Shown here piece by piece: positions 19,431 through 28,113 of a DNA stretch of 64,000 nucleotides (its first letter is position 1; every line of letters begins with the position of its first letter). The stretch lies in assembly GCA_903835005.1 (NCBI GenBank), contig CAILLK010000014.1:23525-87524 (forward strand), read 5' to 3'. Below the pieces are notes generated by a model that saw nothing but the letters and a program-made list of their open reading frames with translations, did not search any database and was not told the DNA's origin. Both the position numbers and the translations under genes were made by a program. The DNA comes from an uncultured Bacteroidota bacterium. GTDB lineage: Bacteria; Bacteroidota; Bacteroidia; Chitinophagales; Chitinophagaceae.

Positions 19431-20924
19431 TTAAATACCAGTCTGAAAAATGGATTGAAAAGCAAACTCCATTTTTGCTATTTCTGCATCCTTTAGTTCC
19501 AGAAAATCCTTTCGTTTTCTGCCCGACAACATACCATTATTCTGGTGCAAAAACCGCATCATTTTATCTATATTCTTATCTGGCATATCCGCAATATCCC
19601 TTATTGCTGATTTGGTTTCATCATATTTCATCAGGAAATCCATTTCCTGGTAAATATCTTCTTTTATAGTATCACGGATGGTTTTTGCAAGGTAGGCAGT
19701 TTGCATTGTCAGATCAGGATATTTGAAACAGGGTTCCACATCTTCTGGGTTCAGAACTACCAGACTGTTATCTGCAAGCATCTCATATTTTACTTTTTGC
19801 ATCAAGGGGGAAGAAAAGGCTTCCAGGGAGCTGTCATAGTCCTTAATATGATTAACCATATGTGCCGAAACCGGAATAATCATTCCTTTTCCAACAAGTT
19901 TATCCCTGGTAAGGATGTCATGTATCAGAAACCGGTGCAATCTTCCATTGCCATCTTCAAATGGATGAGCAAAAACAAATCCGAATGACAAGACTGCAGC
20001 CCTTACTACGGCATTTGATCCTTCTGTTTTAGCGGCAGTTTCTATTAGCCCGGACATAATTGATGCCAGGTAAACAGGTGGCGGGCATATATAATGAATT
20101 ATTTCTTTAAAGTTATAAGTTGTCTGGCCGATATAATTCTGAAAATCCCGGTAACCTGCAGCAGCATAACGGTGATCTACAATTTCATTTTGTAACCTGA
20201 CCAGATTTTGCTCGCTCAACAATATTTCGGTGGGCATAGTACCCGCCTTTCCCAGCAAATTCACAAACCTGTTTACCCTATCGGGAGATGGCTGTTCTTT
20301 TTCAATCAGGAAAGAAGACCGGGTTTCTTTGGTATACAGATAGTTTAAAGCCCGGTAAAAAATCTCCGGCGAAAATGCCCGGGTTATATTATCAATCAAT
20401 TGTATAAAATTTTCAGACAGCTGCAACGCCAGATCATCTGTTCTCCTAACGATCGGACAAAAGTTTCTTGTACCTAAAAGATTATCATTGATGTGCCAGC
20501 GTGTATTCTTAAAAATATTGCCTGTAATATATTTTTCCGGATCAAGCAGATCAATATAATTTCCTTTACCCAGATCGGGTATAGGAATTGTTTTATTCAA
20601 CAAAAATTCATACAAAAAACCTATAATTCGTTCATATCGTCCAGCTGGTTTTGTTGATATAAAATCAACAACTTCTTTCATCGGAATCTGCCTGAAAACT
20701 ATCGTAAGAAAATCCAGGTTTATATCGTCATATTTTATAAGAAAGGCTACATGGGGTAATGTACCTGATGCCGGTGCATAGTGTGGCGGATAGGTTTCTA
20801 TAACCATTCCCTCCCCATTGACCTCTTTCTTTTGCCGGGTACCTATAACTGAAACATGGGTAAGTGGATATTTAAACAACCTGAATTTTTGTTTAAGCCA
20901 TTCCGCCCCTGCAACATTTTCCAT
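19431..20924 (-). CDS. Fic family protein (probable AMP transferase)
   Basis: 497 aa. Fic enzymes transfer AMP (sometimes other phosphate-containing groups) from nucleotides to Ser, Thr or Tyr of target proteins. The signature HPFEDGNGRLHR is intact, with the catalytic His at residue 320, inside the expected helical core (VRAAVLSFGFVFAHPF upstream). The upstream region has the Fic-typical YLASIMSGLIET stretch. I do not see a clean (S/T)xxxE(G/N) inhibitory helix motif. The ~300-residue N-terminal part and the helical C-terminal ~130 residues are probably target- or DNA-recognition regions. No antitoxin-like small gene adjoins it. Confidence 0.88.
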   Translation of the reverse strand: MENVAGAEWLKQKFRLFKYPLTHVSVIGTRQKKEVNGEGMVIETYPPHYAPASGTLPHVAFLIKYDDINLDFLTIVFRQIPMKEVVDFISTKPAGRYERIIGFLYEFLLNKTIPIPDLGKGNYIDLLDPEKYITGNIFKNTRWHINDNLLGTRNFCPIVRRTDDLALQLSENFIQLIDNITRAFSPEIFYRALNYLYTKETRSSFLIEKEQPSPDRVNRFVNLLGKAGTMPTEILLSEQNLVRLQNEIVDHRYAAAGYRDFQNYIGQTTYNFKEIIHYICPPPVYLASIMSGLIETAAKTEGSNAVVRAAVLSFGFVFAHPFEDGNGRLHRFLIHDILTRDKLVGKGMIIPVSAHMVNHIKDYDSSLEAFSSPLMQKVKYEMLADNSLVVLNPEDVEPCFKYPDLTMQTAYLAKTIRDTIKEDIYQEMDFLMKYDETKSAIRDIADMPDKNIDKMMRFLHQNNGMLSGRKRKDFLELKDAEIAKMEFAFQSIFQTGI

Positions 20925-21070
20925 ATTTTCTTTGTAAAGTGCGATAAAAGTGATTTTATTGCACTAAAATAAATTATTTTAAATGGTTTTGCAACTTTTT
21001 TTATGCAGCAATTTAATATATTCGTAATTTATTTGTTATATTAAAGCAATTATGGAAATAACCGTTCATC

Positions 21071-22564
21071 CTATTTCACGACCCCTGCATTACTCCCCTT
21101 GCTCTCATTCCACATCCTGTCCATGGCGGTAACCACATAGCTGCACTCCTTGTATTTTTTGGCATCCGGGTCTGTAAATTCTGTAGCTTGCTGTATGGAT
21201 ACGATCCGGTCATTGCGGCCAAGGTCCACTTTTTCATTATTTACAAAGCGGTAAACCACATAGCGCAGCGGCTCTTTGGCCGGATTGGCTTCTGTCCATT
21301 TAAGCACAGCTGTTTTTGCGGCCATTTCTACCTTCAGCACAGGGGCAGCAGGGGCTATACTGTCGAGCCAGGGCATGGGTGGCACCAGTGCCGGATACTT
21401 ATTATAGTTCAGCCTTATGCTGTCTTTGATAGGCGACTTGATCTTATCGAATGAGGTAGCGCTGAAAAACGAATAGCCAGAGTTGGGACAATGCCCTCTT
21501 ATATCTCTTAGCTGCCACATCAGTTCATGCACATTGGTAAAAGGACCACTGCGGGCTTCAGCCATCCGGTACAGCCCCAGGCCATAATATACATGCCGCC
21601 GAAAGCAATGCTCATACCACCAGGGCATCAGTACCTCAAATGCGGCAGCCTTATGGTTATGCTCCCAGTAGAGCTGAGGCATCAGGTAGTCTATCCATCC
21701 CTTTTCCATCCACAGCAACACATCGGCATAGAGGTCGTCAAAATTCGTTTGTCCACCCTTGGTTTCTGAACCCTTCGGGTCTTTGCTTTTATTTCGCCAG
21801 ATACCAAACGGACTGATACCCAGCTTCATATGTGGCTTCACTTTTTTTATGCTGGTATTCAGTTGCTGTATAAGCAGGTTTACATTTTCCCGGCGCCAGT
21901 CGTCCTTGTTCATACCACCACCAAATTTTGCAAATGTCTTTGCATCGCCAAATTCCTTTCCTGCTTCGCGGTAAGGATAGAAATAATCGTCGAGGTGCAC
22001 TCCGTCTATATCATAACGTTTCACCACATCTGTTACTATATTGGTTACATAATCCCTAACCTCCTTTATGCCGGGGTCCAGGTACGATTTACCTCCATAA
22101 CTGATTACCCATTCGGGGTGCTTCTTTGTTATGTGTGATGCCGGATTGGGGTTTTTCTTGCTGTCCATCAGCGCGCGGTAGGGGTTGAACCACGCATGAA
22201 ATTCCATATTACGCTTATGTGTCTCCTCCACCATAAAGGTCAGCGGATCATAAAGCGGCACAGGTGGTTCGCCCTGTGTGCCGGTCAGGTAGCGACTCCA
22301 TGGCTCAATTTTAGAGCTATAGAGGGCATCGCATACCGGGCGCACCTGCACTATAACAGCATTGATCCCCAGGCCCCTGAGGTTATCGAGCAAGGTGATA
22401 AATTCCTGCTTTTGCTCCTCAGACGACAGACCAGGCTTAGATGGCCAGTCTATATTGGCCACAGAAGCAATCCATGCCCCCCTGAACTCGTACTTCGTTG
22501 ATTGAGCATGAAGCTGACTTATTGAAAAGCAGGCACATATTAAGAGTAAAAAGGCACGGTACAA
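21071..22564 (-). CDS. GHL10/DUF187 family glycoside-hydrolase-like protein
   Basis: 497 aa. A signal peptide ends LHAQS. The GHL10 (formerly DUF187) TIM-barrel domain spans roughly residues 25-380, with EFRGAWIASVANIDWPS, LGINAVIVQVRPVCDALY, EFHAWFNPYRA, DGVHLDDYFYPY and WIDYLMPQLYWEH in order. A C-terminal ~90-residue fibronectin-III-like domain follows (PAAPVLKVEMAAKTAVLKW). Relatives are thought to act on peptidoglycan or related glycans in the periplasm, but the substrate here is unproven. It stands alone, followed downstream by the Fic gene start region. Confidence 0.88.
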   Translation of the reverse strand: MYRAFLLLICACFSISQLHAQSTKYEFRGAWIASVANIDWPSKPGLSSEEQKQEFITLLDNLRGLGINAVIVQVRPVCDALYSSKIEPWSRYLTGTQGEPPVPLYDPLTFMVEETHKRNMEFHAWFNPYRALMDSKKNPNPASHITKKHPEWVISYGGKSYLDPGIKEVRDYVTNIVTDVVKRYDIDGVHLDDYFYPYREAGKEFGDAKTFAKFGGGMNKDDWRRENVNLLIQQLNTSIKKVKPHMKLGISPFGIWRNKSKDPKGSETKGGQTNFDDLYADVLLWMEKGWIDYLMPQLYWEHNHKAAAFEVLMPWWYEHCFRRHVYYGLGLYRMAEARSGPFTNVHELMWQLRDIRGHCPNSGYSFFSATSFDKIKSPIKDSIRLNYNKYPALVPPMPWLDSIAPAAPVLKVEMAAKTAVLKWTEANPAKEPLRYVVYRFVNNEKVDLGRNDRIVSIQQATEFTDPDAKKYKECSYVVTAMDRMWNESKGSNAGVVK

Positions 22565-22652
22565 TTTCGTATAAATTTAATGGTGAAATCCGGGGTTAAA
22601 GTTAAATGTATATAACTGACTTAAAGAAAATTTTACCAATCCATGATTTAAA

Positions 22653-22737
22653 AAATTGCCCAATGGCTTCACTAAATTGCCCAATGGCTTCACCAAATTA
22701 CCCATTTGTTTCCCCAAAATTACCCATTTTGCTTCCC
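22653..22737. repeat. 21-bp degenerate tandem repeat, about 4 copies
   Basis: Units begin at 22653, 22674, 22695 and 22716. The first two are identical except for the last base (AAATTGCCCAATGGCTTCAC plus T or C). The third and fourth diverge (AAATTACCCATTT core). It lies just upstream of the GHL10 gene (ATG at 22564), so it may sit in its leader or promoter region. Confidence 0.75.
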
Positions 22738-23007
22738 ATTTTGGCCTGTAATTTCCCATTATGTGTAAAATTGAGCGTCGCAATTTATTGATTTACAGTA
22801 ATTTAATTTTTTTCAGGAGTTATTTTTTTGGAAGATTAGTTATTTTCTGCTTTTTATATAATGGAAAAATGAAATTATCGCATTTTTAAACAAGGAATAG
22901 CATTCTGAAATTAGGTTTAGGGTATAATAGAAAGTATGTTATTGTAATTATTATGCCTAATATGCTGATTATCTTATTTTATTAATAAATTTTAGTATGA
23001 AAAACAG
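22738..23007. other. AT-rich stretch without a gene
   Basis: This joins the 21-bp repeat to the 10-bp array. It is strongly AT-rich, with one isolated GGGTATAATAG copy at 22919-22929 that resembles the array units further on. I see no coding potential or RNA gene. Confidence 0.5.
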
Positions 23008-23097
23008 GGTATAATGGGGGTATAAAAGGGTATATTTAGGTATAAAAAGGTATAAAAAGGTATAAAAAGGTATATTCCGGGTATAATAGGGTATACA
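23008..23097. repeat. 10-11-bp GGTATA array (phased A-tracts)
   Basis: Nine GGTATA-containing units follow one another at 10-11 bp steps, starting near 23008, 23019, 23029, 23039, 23049, 23059, 23069, 23079 and 23089. Three consecutive units are identical (TATAAAAAGG at 23041-23070). The A5 runs recur once per helical turn, which is the arrangement known to give intrinsic DNA curvature. No protein is likely to be encoded here. Function (curved promoter-proximal DNA or protein-binding array) is inference. Confidence 0.8.
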
Positions 23098-23252
23098 GTT
23101 TAGTGCAATTCTTGGTAAATTGGAGAAAAACAGTTTCATAGTTAAATAATTTAGTATTATTGATAAAATATGGGCCAAAGGTAAAATAAATAATTGGATA
23201 TTCCTAATTTTATAGCATATTTATTTCTTGGTTGGCAATCCGGCTTATGTTT

Positions 23253-23430
23253 AGTATCAGTACACTGATTCGCCTGGTCAAACCCGATACTCAAAAAAGC
23301 TTTGCTTTGTGGAGATAGGGCCGGCGACAGTATAAAAAGTAGTTAAGAATCGAAGCTTCCTCTGCATATAACAAACCCAGAGCAGGCTAATCACCAGGCG
23401 AATAACAGAGCGGGAGTACCAGCACATACT
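23253..23430 (+). ncRNA. Candidate rod-shaped structured RNA (6S-like layout)
   Basis: Nested long-range pairing closes about 178 nt. AGTAT (23253-23257) pairs with ATACT (23426-23430), GTAC (23260-23263) with GTAC (23416-23419), CTG (23265-23267) with CAG (23406-23408), and ATTCGCCTGGT (23268-23278) with ACCAGGCGAAT (23393-23403), an 11-bp perfect helix. A 20/9-nt asymmetric bubble follows, then GCUUUG (23299-23304) with CAGAGC (23378-23383) and UUUGU (23306-23310) with ACAAA (23371-23375). A U-G wobble in the inner helix favours plus-strand RNA. Rod shape, central bubble and length recall 6S RNA, but I cannot confirm homology. It could equally be another ncRNA or a cis element. No protein is encoded. 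Confidence 0.4.
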
Positions 23431-23497
23431 TAACCCATTTCTGTTATTTTCAAAAACACTGTTTTCAGGATTAATTACATAACCGCAAAATGGGTTA
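23431..23497 (+). other. 10-bp inverted repeat abutting the structured RNA candidate
   Basis: TAACCCATTT (23431-23440) and AAATGGGTTA (23488-23497) are perfect complements, starting at the base after the outer helix of the RNA candidate. The 47-nt interior contains a smaller AAAAC/GTTTT hairpin. It could be a further domain of the same RNA. There is no U-tract, so it is not a standard terminator. The remainder up to 23660 shows nothing recognisable. Confidence 0.4.
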
Positions 23498-23660
23498 TTC
23501 TTACGGGCATAAAAATTGTTTCAATCAGATACCTTTGTATGGGCCTATTCAGGATAGACATTGTATCCTTAGTTTTATACTTTTTGAAACTTTGAGGTAA
23601 GTATATGCTGTAAAATGGGCTTTTGTTTTATATATTTATGTTCAGAGTAAGAATTCCATT

Positions 23661-24950
23661 ATGACCACCTGTTCCACCAAAATATCGCATCCTTTCTTCA
23701 TAGCTGTAAAATACCTAATCGTATTTCTTCCTGCATTTGTCTCTTTTGTAATTATTAATAAGTATGCAGTCAATATCCCCAGCCAGGATGATTACGATGC
23801 TGTACTTAAATTTCTTAGTCTCTGGAAAAATGCTCCTGCCGCCGATCATTTATCACTCCTCTTTTCTCAGCAAAACGAACACCGGCTTCTTTCATCACGC
23901 ATCATTTATGTGCTTTATGATGCCCTTACGGGCGGCATAAATTTCAGAAACCTCATTTTTATCGGCAATCTGCAATTGCTCCTTATTTTCCTCATTTTCC
24001 TGGTATTTATCCAAAAAGCCCTGCCCCGATATTGGGTTACTGCAGGGATGGTTGCCGGGCTCTGTATGTTCGATTTGAATAACTGGGAAAATGCCGATTT
24101 TGCCATGGCCTCTATACAGAATTACGGCGTTATTTTACTTTTTGTTGCCAGCTTATTTTTTTACAGCCTCAAAGGCTGGTGGTACTGGTTGCCTGCTGCT
24201 TTTTTGCAGATAATCTGCACCTTTTCCAGTGGTAATGGCATAATCGCTTCCGCCTTCGTGGTATTATTCAATATTCTGAATATTTACCGCATCAATTATA
24301 CCGGCTCAAAATACCCAGCGACTTCAATGGCCCGGTTAAAAGTCATTGCCGCAACATTAATATTTCTTATCTTTTCACCACTTTACTTCTATAAATACAT
24401 CCATATCCCTCATCCAAAACTGCTGGCACCTATTGAAATGCTGGCCTGGTTTTTTAAGTTTGCCGGACATCATATTTACTATGGCAATAACACCCTTGCT
24501 GTAATAGCAGGTATTTTAGCATTATCTGCTTTGGCGGTTATACTGCTGTATAAATTTAAAGCGGGTTTACAAGGGTCAATGGCCCCGGTCATCAGTTGTG
24601 CCGGATTTATATTATGCTCTATGGCTGTTACAGCCGTTTTCAGGTCGTGCAATGCCGATTTTATATCCAGCCGCTATCTTATATACCCTCACCTGCTTAT
24701 GGCCTTATTAATTGTAAGCCTGCTGATAAAATTAAATAACCGGAGAACTGCCATGCCGGCTGTGTTTTTGATTACAATAATTATGCTGGCAAGCTATAAC
24801 ATGAATTTTCGCGGAGGAAAGAAAAACATGGAAATCTTAAAGACCACATTAACAACCACCGACTATTACTACCCCGATAAAGCAACGGCTAAAAATATTT
24901 CAGATCAATCCTGCCGGTTAAAAATTTATTGTATTGAAGAAAACCGGTAA
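23661..24950 (+). CDS. Polytopic membrane protein, GT-C-like
   Basis: 429 aa, with about ten membrane helices. The first loop has NIPSQDDYDAV, an acidic DD motif in the position typical of GT-C glycosyltransferases, and FSQQNEHRLLSSRIIY follows before the second helix. Only a short soluble tail (about 45 residues) is present. No named family is recognised. It leads a plus-strand group of two sugar-nucleotide epimerases and a GT2 enzyme, so a role in building or exporting a lipid-linked glycan is a reasonable inference. It is not the same protein as the 561-aa membrane protein at 12-13.6 kb, though the layout is similar. Confidence 0.6.
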   Translation: MTTCSTKISHPFFIAVKYLIVFLPAFVSFVIINKYAVNIPSQDDYDAVLKFLSLWKNAPAADHLSLLFSQQNEHRLLSSRIIYVLYDALTGGINFRNLIFIGNLQLLLIFLIFLVFIQKALPRYWVTAGMVAGLCMFDLNNWENADFAMASIQNYGVILLFVASLFFYSLKGWWYWLPAAFLQIICTFSSGNGIIASAFVVLFNILNIYRINYTGSKYPATSMARLKVIAATLIFLIFSPLYFYKYIHIPHPKLLAPIEMLAWFFKFAGHHIYYGNNTLAVIAGILALSALAVILLYKFKAGLQGSMAPVISCAGFILCSMAVTAVFRSCNADFISSRYLIYPHLLMALLIVSLLIKLNNRRTAMPAVFLITIIMLASYNMNFRGGKKNMEILKTTLTTTDYYYPDKATAKNISDQSCRLKIYCIEENR

Positions 24951-25089
24951 AAGGGATCATGCCAAATAAACATTATAAATCGGCGTACGACTGACAATTA
25001 CTTACTGGTATCCTTAACAGCTATTTCTTTACCTTTACCTTTGCCTTCCCATTCAAAATGTGTACTTTCGGGCGGGCATTACTAAATAA

Positions 25090-26163
25090 ATGAGCAATAC
25101 TTCTATATTAATTACGGGTGGCTGCGGCTTCATTGGCTCCAACCTCTGTATACTGCTTAAAGAAAAATACCCTGCATACCAGGTTACAGCGCTCGACAAC
25201 CTGAAACGCCGTGGCTCTGAACTTAACATTCCCCGCCTGCGCAATGCCGGTGTAGAATACATACATGGCGATATACGCAACCCTGAAGACCTGCAGCTGG
25301 GCAGTAAATTTGATTTCATAATAGATGCTGCTGCCGAACCTTCGGTATTGGCAGGTATGGGTTCTGCCCTTAATTATGTAATTAATACCAACCTTACCGG
25401 AACTATTAATACCCTGCAGCTGGCAGCTGATACAGGCGCTAAGTTTATATTTCTGTCGACCAGCCGGGTATACCCTATTGCCTACCTCGAAAAAATAAAC
25501 TACTCCAGGGGCTTCACCCGGTTCGAACTTTCAGAGCAGCAGCCGCTGCCAGGAGTAAGCACAAAGGGTATCAGTGAGACATTCCCGCTTGATAAGGCCC
25601 GCTCAGTATATGGCACTACAAAACTGGCTTCAGAGCTGTTTATCACGGAGTTCAGTGAGTTCTTTGATCTTGAATATGTTATTAACCGGCTTGGCGTTGT
25701 GGCCGGCCCCTTCCAGATGGGCAAGGTAGACCAGGGGGTTATTACCCTGTGGCTTGCCCGGCATTTCTGGAAGCGCGATGTTGCCTACTTCGGTTATGGC
25801 GGTGCCGGCCTTCAGGTAAGAGACGCCCTGCATATTCTCGACCTCTTCAGCCTGATAGACTACCAGCTTCACCATTTTGGCATTGTTAACGGATGTACTT
25901 TCAATGCAGGCGGAGGCCTGGCCTCAAGTGTATCGCTATTTGAGCTTACTGAAATTTGCAGGGAGGTAACGGGCAATAAAGTCGGGGCTTTTTCAGTTAA
26001 AGAAAGCCGTAAGGGCGATATACCGCTTTATATTACCGACAACAGCAAGATCCAGGCCCATACGGGCTGGAGCCCCAAAAGAACTATTAAAGACATCATC
26101 TCAGACACCTATACCTGGATGCATAAATACGAACAACAACTGAAACCGATTTTAGATCAATGA
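25090..26163 (+). CDS. SDR epimerase, CDP-paratose 2-epimerase-like
   Basis: 357 aa. The N-terminal Rossmann motif GGCGFIGSN binds NAD(P). [15 protein letters not shown] and [13 protein letters not shown] follow, the pattern seen in CDP-paratose 2-epimerase (tyvelose pathway). STSRVYP and YGTTK (Tyr174, Lys178) give an intact YxxxK catalytic pair. [22 protein letters not shown] and [10 protein letters not shown] are the substrate-domain motifs. The exact sugar is not certain. It overlaps the next epimerase gene by 4 bp (ATGA). Confidence 0.85.
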   Translation: MSNTSILITGGCGFIGSNLCILLKEKYPAYQVTALDNLKRRGSELNIPRLRNAGVEYIHGDIRNPEDLQLGSKFDFIIDAAAEPSVLAGMGSALNYVINTNLTGTINTLQLAADTGAKFIFLSTSRVYPIAYLEKINYSRGFTRFELSEQQPLPGVSTKGISETFPLDKARSVYGTTKLASELFITEFSEFFDLEYVINRLGVVAGPFQMGKVDQGVITLWLARHFWKRDVAYFGYGGAGLQVRDALHILDLFSLIDYQLHHFGIVNGCTFNAGGGLASSVSLFELTEICREVTGNKVGAFSVKESRKGDIPLYITDNSKIQAHTGWSPKRTIKDIISDTYTWMHKYEQQLKPILDQ

Positions 26164-27224
26164 ACGTCGCTATCATTACAGGGTGCAATGGCCTTATAGG
26201 CAGTGAATCTGTCAGCTTTATGGCAGGCAAGATGGATCTTATCATAGGTATTGATAATGATCAGCGTGCCTACTTCTTCGGCCCCGAAGCCTCTACCCGA
26301 TGGAACAGGGAAGTACTGGAACATAATTACGCCAATTTCAAATCATTCGACTACGATATCCGTGATTACACCCGGCTCGAAACAGTGTTCCGGGAGTATG
26401 CCACAGATATACGGCTGGTAATACATACGGCAGCACAGCCCAGCCACGACTGGGCCGCCAAAGAGCCCCTTACCGATTTTACCATTAATGCCAACGGCAC
26501 CCTGAACCTTCTGGAGCTCACCCGCCTGCATTGCCCTGGGGCGGTTTTTGTATTCACCTCTACCAATAAGGTATATGGCGATACCCCCAATTTTTTACCA
26601 CTTGCCGAGCTGGATAAAAGGTATGAAATTGAAGCATCTCATCCGTACCACAAGAACGGGATTGATGAACTGATGTCAATCGACCAGTCGCGCCACTCGC
26701 TCTTTGGCGCATCAAAGGTAGCAGCCGATGTACTGGTACAGGAATACGGACGGTATTTCGGGATGCATACTGTCGTTTTCAGGGGTGGATGCCTAACAGG
26801 GCCGCAACACTCCGGAACGCAGCTGCACGGATTTCTGTCGTACCTGATGAAATGCGCCATTAGCGGCAACCAATACACTATATTCGGGTATAAAGGCAAG
26901 CAGGTTCGCGATAATATACACAGCCATGACCTGGTAAATATGTTCTGGCATTTTTATCAGCATCCGCGCCCCGGTGGTGAAGTGTACAATGCCGGCGGCG
27001 GCCGCTTTTCCAACTGCTCCATGCTGGAGGCCATAGAACTCTGCGAACAGATATCCGGCAATAAAATGAACTACACCTATACCGATACACCCCGCAGTGG
27101 CGACCATATCTGGTATATATCCGATACCTCTAAATTCAAAACCCACTATCCCGGATGGGACTATGAATACAATCTACTGGTTACAATGGAACAAATTTTC
27201 GAACACATGAGGAAGAGAATTTGA
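26160..27224 (+). CDS. SDR epimerase-like protein with Phe in place of catalytic Tyr
   Basis: 354 aa. This is a second, divergent member of the same epimerase family: Rossmann start [10 protein letters not shown], then [45 protein letters not shown] and [13 protein letters not shown]. The YxxxK motif reads FGASK, with Phe182 at the Tyr position and Lys186 kept. The loss of the Tyr hydroxyl means either altered chemistry or a paired role with the intact enzyme upstream, to which it is translationally coupled (4-bp overlap). My recollection is that this variant motif recurs in related proteins, so it is probably not simple decay. Substrate unknown. Confidence 0.82.
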   Translation: MNVAIITGCNGLIGSESVSFMAGKMDLIIGIDNDQRAYFFGPEASTRWNREVLEHNYANFKSFDYDIRDYTRLETVFREYATDIRLVIHTAAQPSHDWAAKEPLTDFTINANGTLNLLELTRLHCPGAVFVFTSTNKVYGDTPNFLPLAELDKRYEIEASHPYHKNGIDELMSIDQSRHSLFGASKVAADVLVQEYGRYFGMHTVVFRGGCLTGPQHSGTQLHGFLSYLMKCAISGNQYTIFGYKGKQVRDNIHSHDLVNMFWHFYQHPRPGGEVYNAGGGRFSNCSMLEAIELCEQISGNKMNYTYTDTPRSGDHIWYISDTSKFKTHYPGWDYEYNLLVTMEQIFEHMRKRI

Positions 27225-27328
27225 GAATTCGGCAATTCGATAATGTGCTGATGCATATATTAATCAAGGAATTTTAATATGGATACATTAAATTTCAAAC
27301 TCACTAATTCAGACTTCAGACACTAGTA

Positions 27329-28069
27329 ATGAAACTAAGCGTCATCATCCCCGCCTACAACGAAGCACTGAACCTTCCAGAAACATTGGGCGCGTTCTAT
27401 GCAGAATTGTATGCTAATAATATAGATCATGAATTGCTGGTGGTAAACGACAACTCAAAAGATGATACGATAGAAGTTATTACAGGGCTTCAAAAAAACA
27501 TACCTACACTCCGCACGGTATTCAACAATCCGCCACACAATGGCTATGGCTTTGCAGTACGCAAGGGGCTCGACAATTTCACCGGCGAATGTGTAGCTAT
27601 TGTAATGGGAGACCTCTCTGACTCGCCTGCCGACCTGGTAAAATTTTACCGCACTATGCAGGAACAGCATGTAGACTGTGTATTCGGTAACCGGTTTGCC
27701 AAGGGCGGGGCAGTAATTGATTATCCGAAAAACAAACTATACCTCAACCGCATTTTTAATAATTTGCTGGCCTTTACTTTCAGGATTTCATACAATGATG
27801 TAACCAATGCCTTCAAGCTCTACTCGCGGCAGGCCATTGAAGGACTGAAACCCTTTATGTCGCCCCACTTCAATCTTACTGTTGAATTGCCGCTGAAAGC
27901 CATTGTGCGCGGGTATACCTATTCCGTTGTGCCTAATTCATGGCAAAACCGCAAGCATGGCGAATCGAACCTGAAGATCAGGGAAATGGGCAGCCGCTAT
28001 TTCTTCATCGTGCTCTACTGCCTGATAGAAAAATACTTCAGCAAGGGTGATTTCAAAAAGAAATGGTAA
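27329..28069 (+). CDS. Family 2 glycosyltransferase
   Basis: 246 aa, a bare GT-A domain without membrane helices. The start MKLSVIIPAYNEALNLPETL, then ELLVVNDNSKDDT and the MGDLSDSPADLV acidic motif, match GT2 enzymes of the polyprenyl-phosphate mannosyl/glucosyl transferase kind (DPM1-like). SYNDVTNAFKLYSRQA and the tail NRKHGESNLKIREMGSRY are further family blocks. It probably loads a sugar onto a lipid carrier or glycan made with the help of the preceding epimerases, 104 bp upstream. Confidence 0.88.
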   Translation: MKLSVIIPAYNEALNLPETLGAFYAELYANNIDHELLVVNDNSKDDTIEVITGLQKNIPTLRTVFNNPPHNGYGFAVRKGLDNFTGECVAIVMGDLSDSPADLVKFYRTMQEQHVDCVFGNRFAKGGAVIDYPKNKLYLNRIFNNLLAFTFRISYNDVTNAFKLYSRQAIEGLKPFMSPHFNLTVELPLKAIVRGYTYSVVPNSWQNRKHGESNLKIREMGSRYFFIVLYCLIEKYFSKGDFKKKW

Positions 28070-28076
28070 AGCCTGA

Positions 28077-28104
28077 TTCCGGAAAATCATTGCGAAATCC
28101 GGAA
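28077..28104. other. Small hairpin between convergent genes
   Basis: TTCCGGA (28077-28083) and TCCGGAA (28098-28104) form a 7-bp stem between the GT2 stop and the lipoprotein stop. The position suits a shared terminator, but no T-run follows on either strand. Confidence 0.3.
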
Positions 28105-28113
28105 GTGATGTAT

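Noticed and set aside
22577..22783. A 68-codon minus-strand frame with GNLVKPLGNLVKPL repeats
   Set aside because: The peptide repeat is only the 21-bp DNA repeat read in a frame that fits 7 codons; the rest has no protein-like pattern.
23008..23097. A CRISPR array
   Set aside because: The repeat period is 10-11 bp without spacers and no cas genes are present.
22969..23178. A 69-codon minus-strand frame over the 10-bp array
   Set aside because: It is a Tyr/Leu/Phe-rich reading of the GGTATA array with no family features.
23253..23430. tmRNA, SRP RNA or RNase P RNA
   Set aside because: The diagnostic strings (GGAAGCAG-type SRP tetraloop region, GAGGAAAGUCC of RNase P, tmRNA tag reading frame) are absent; only the rod layout suggests 6S.
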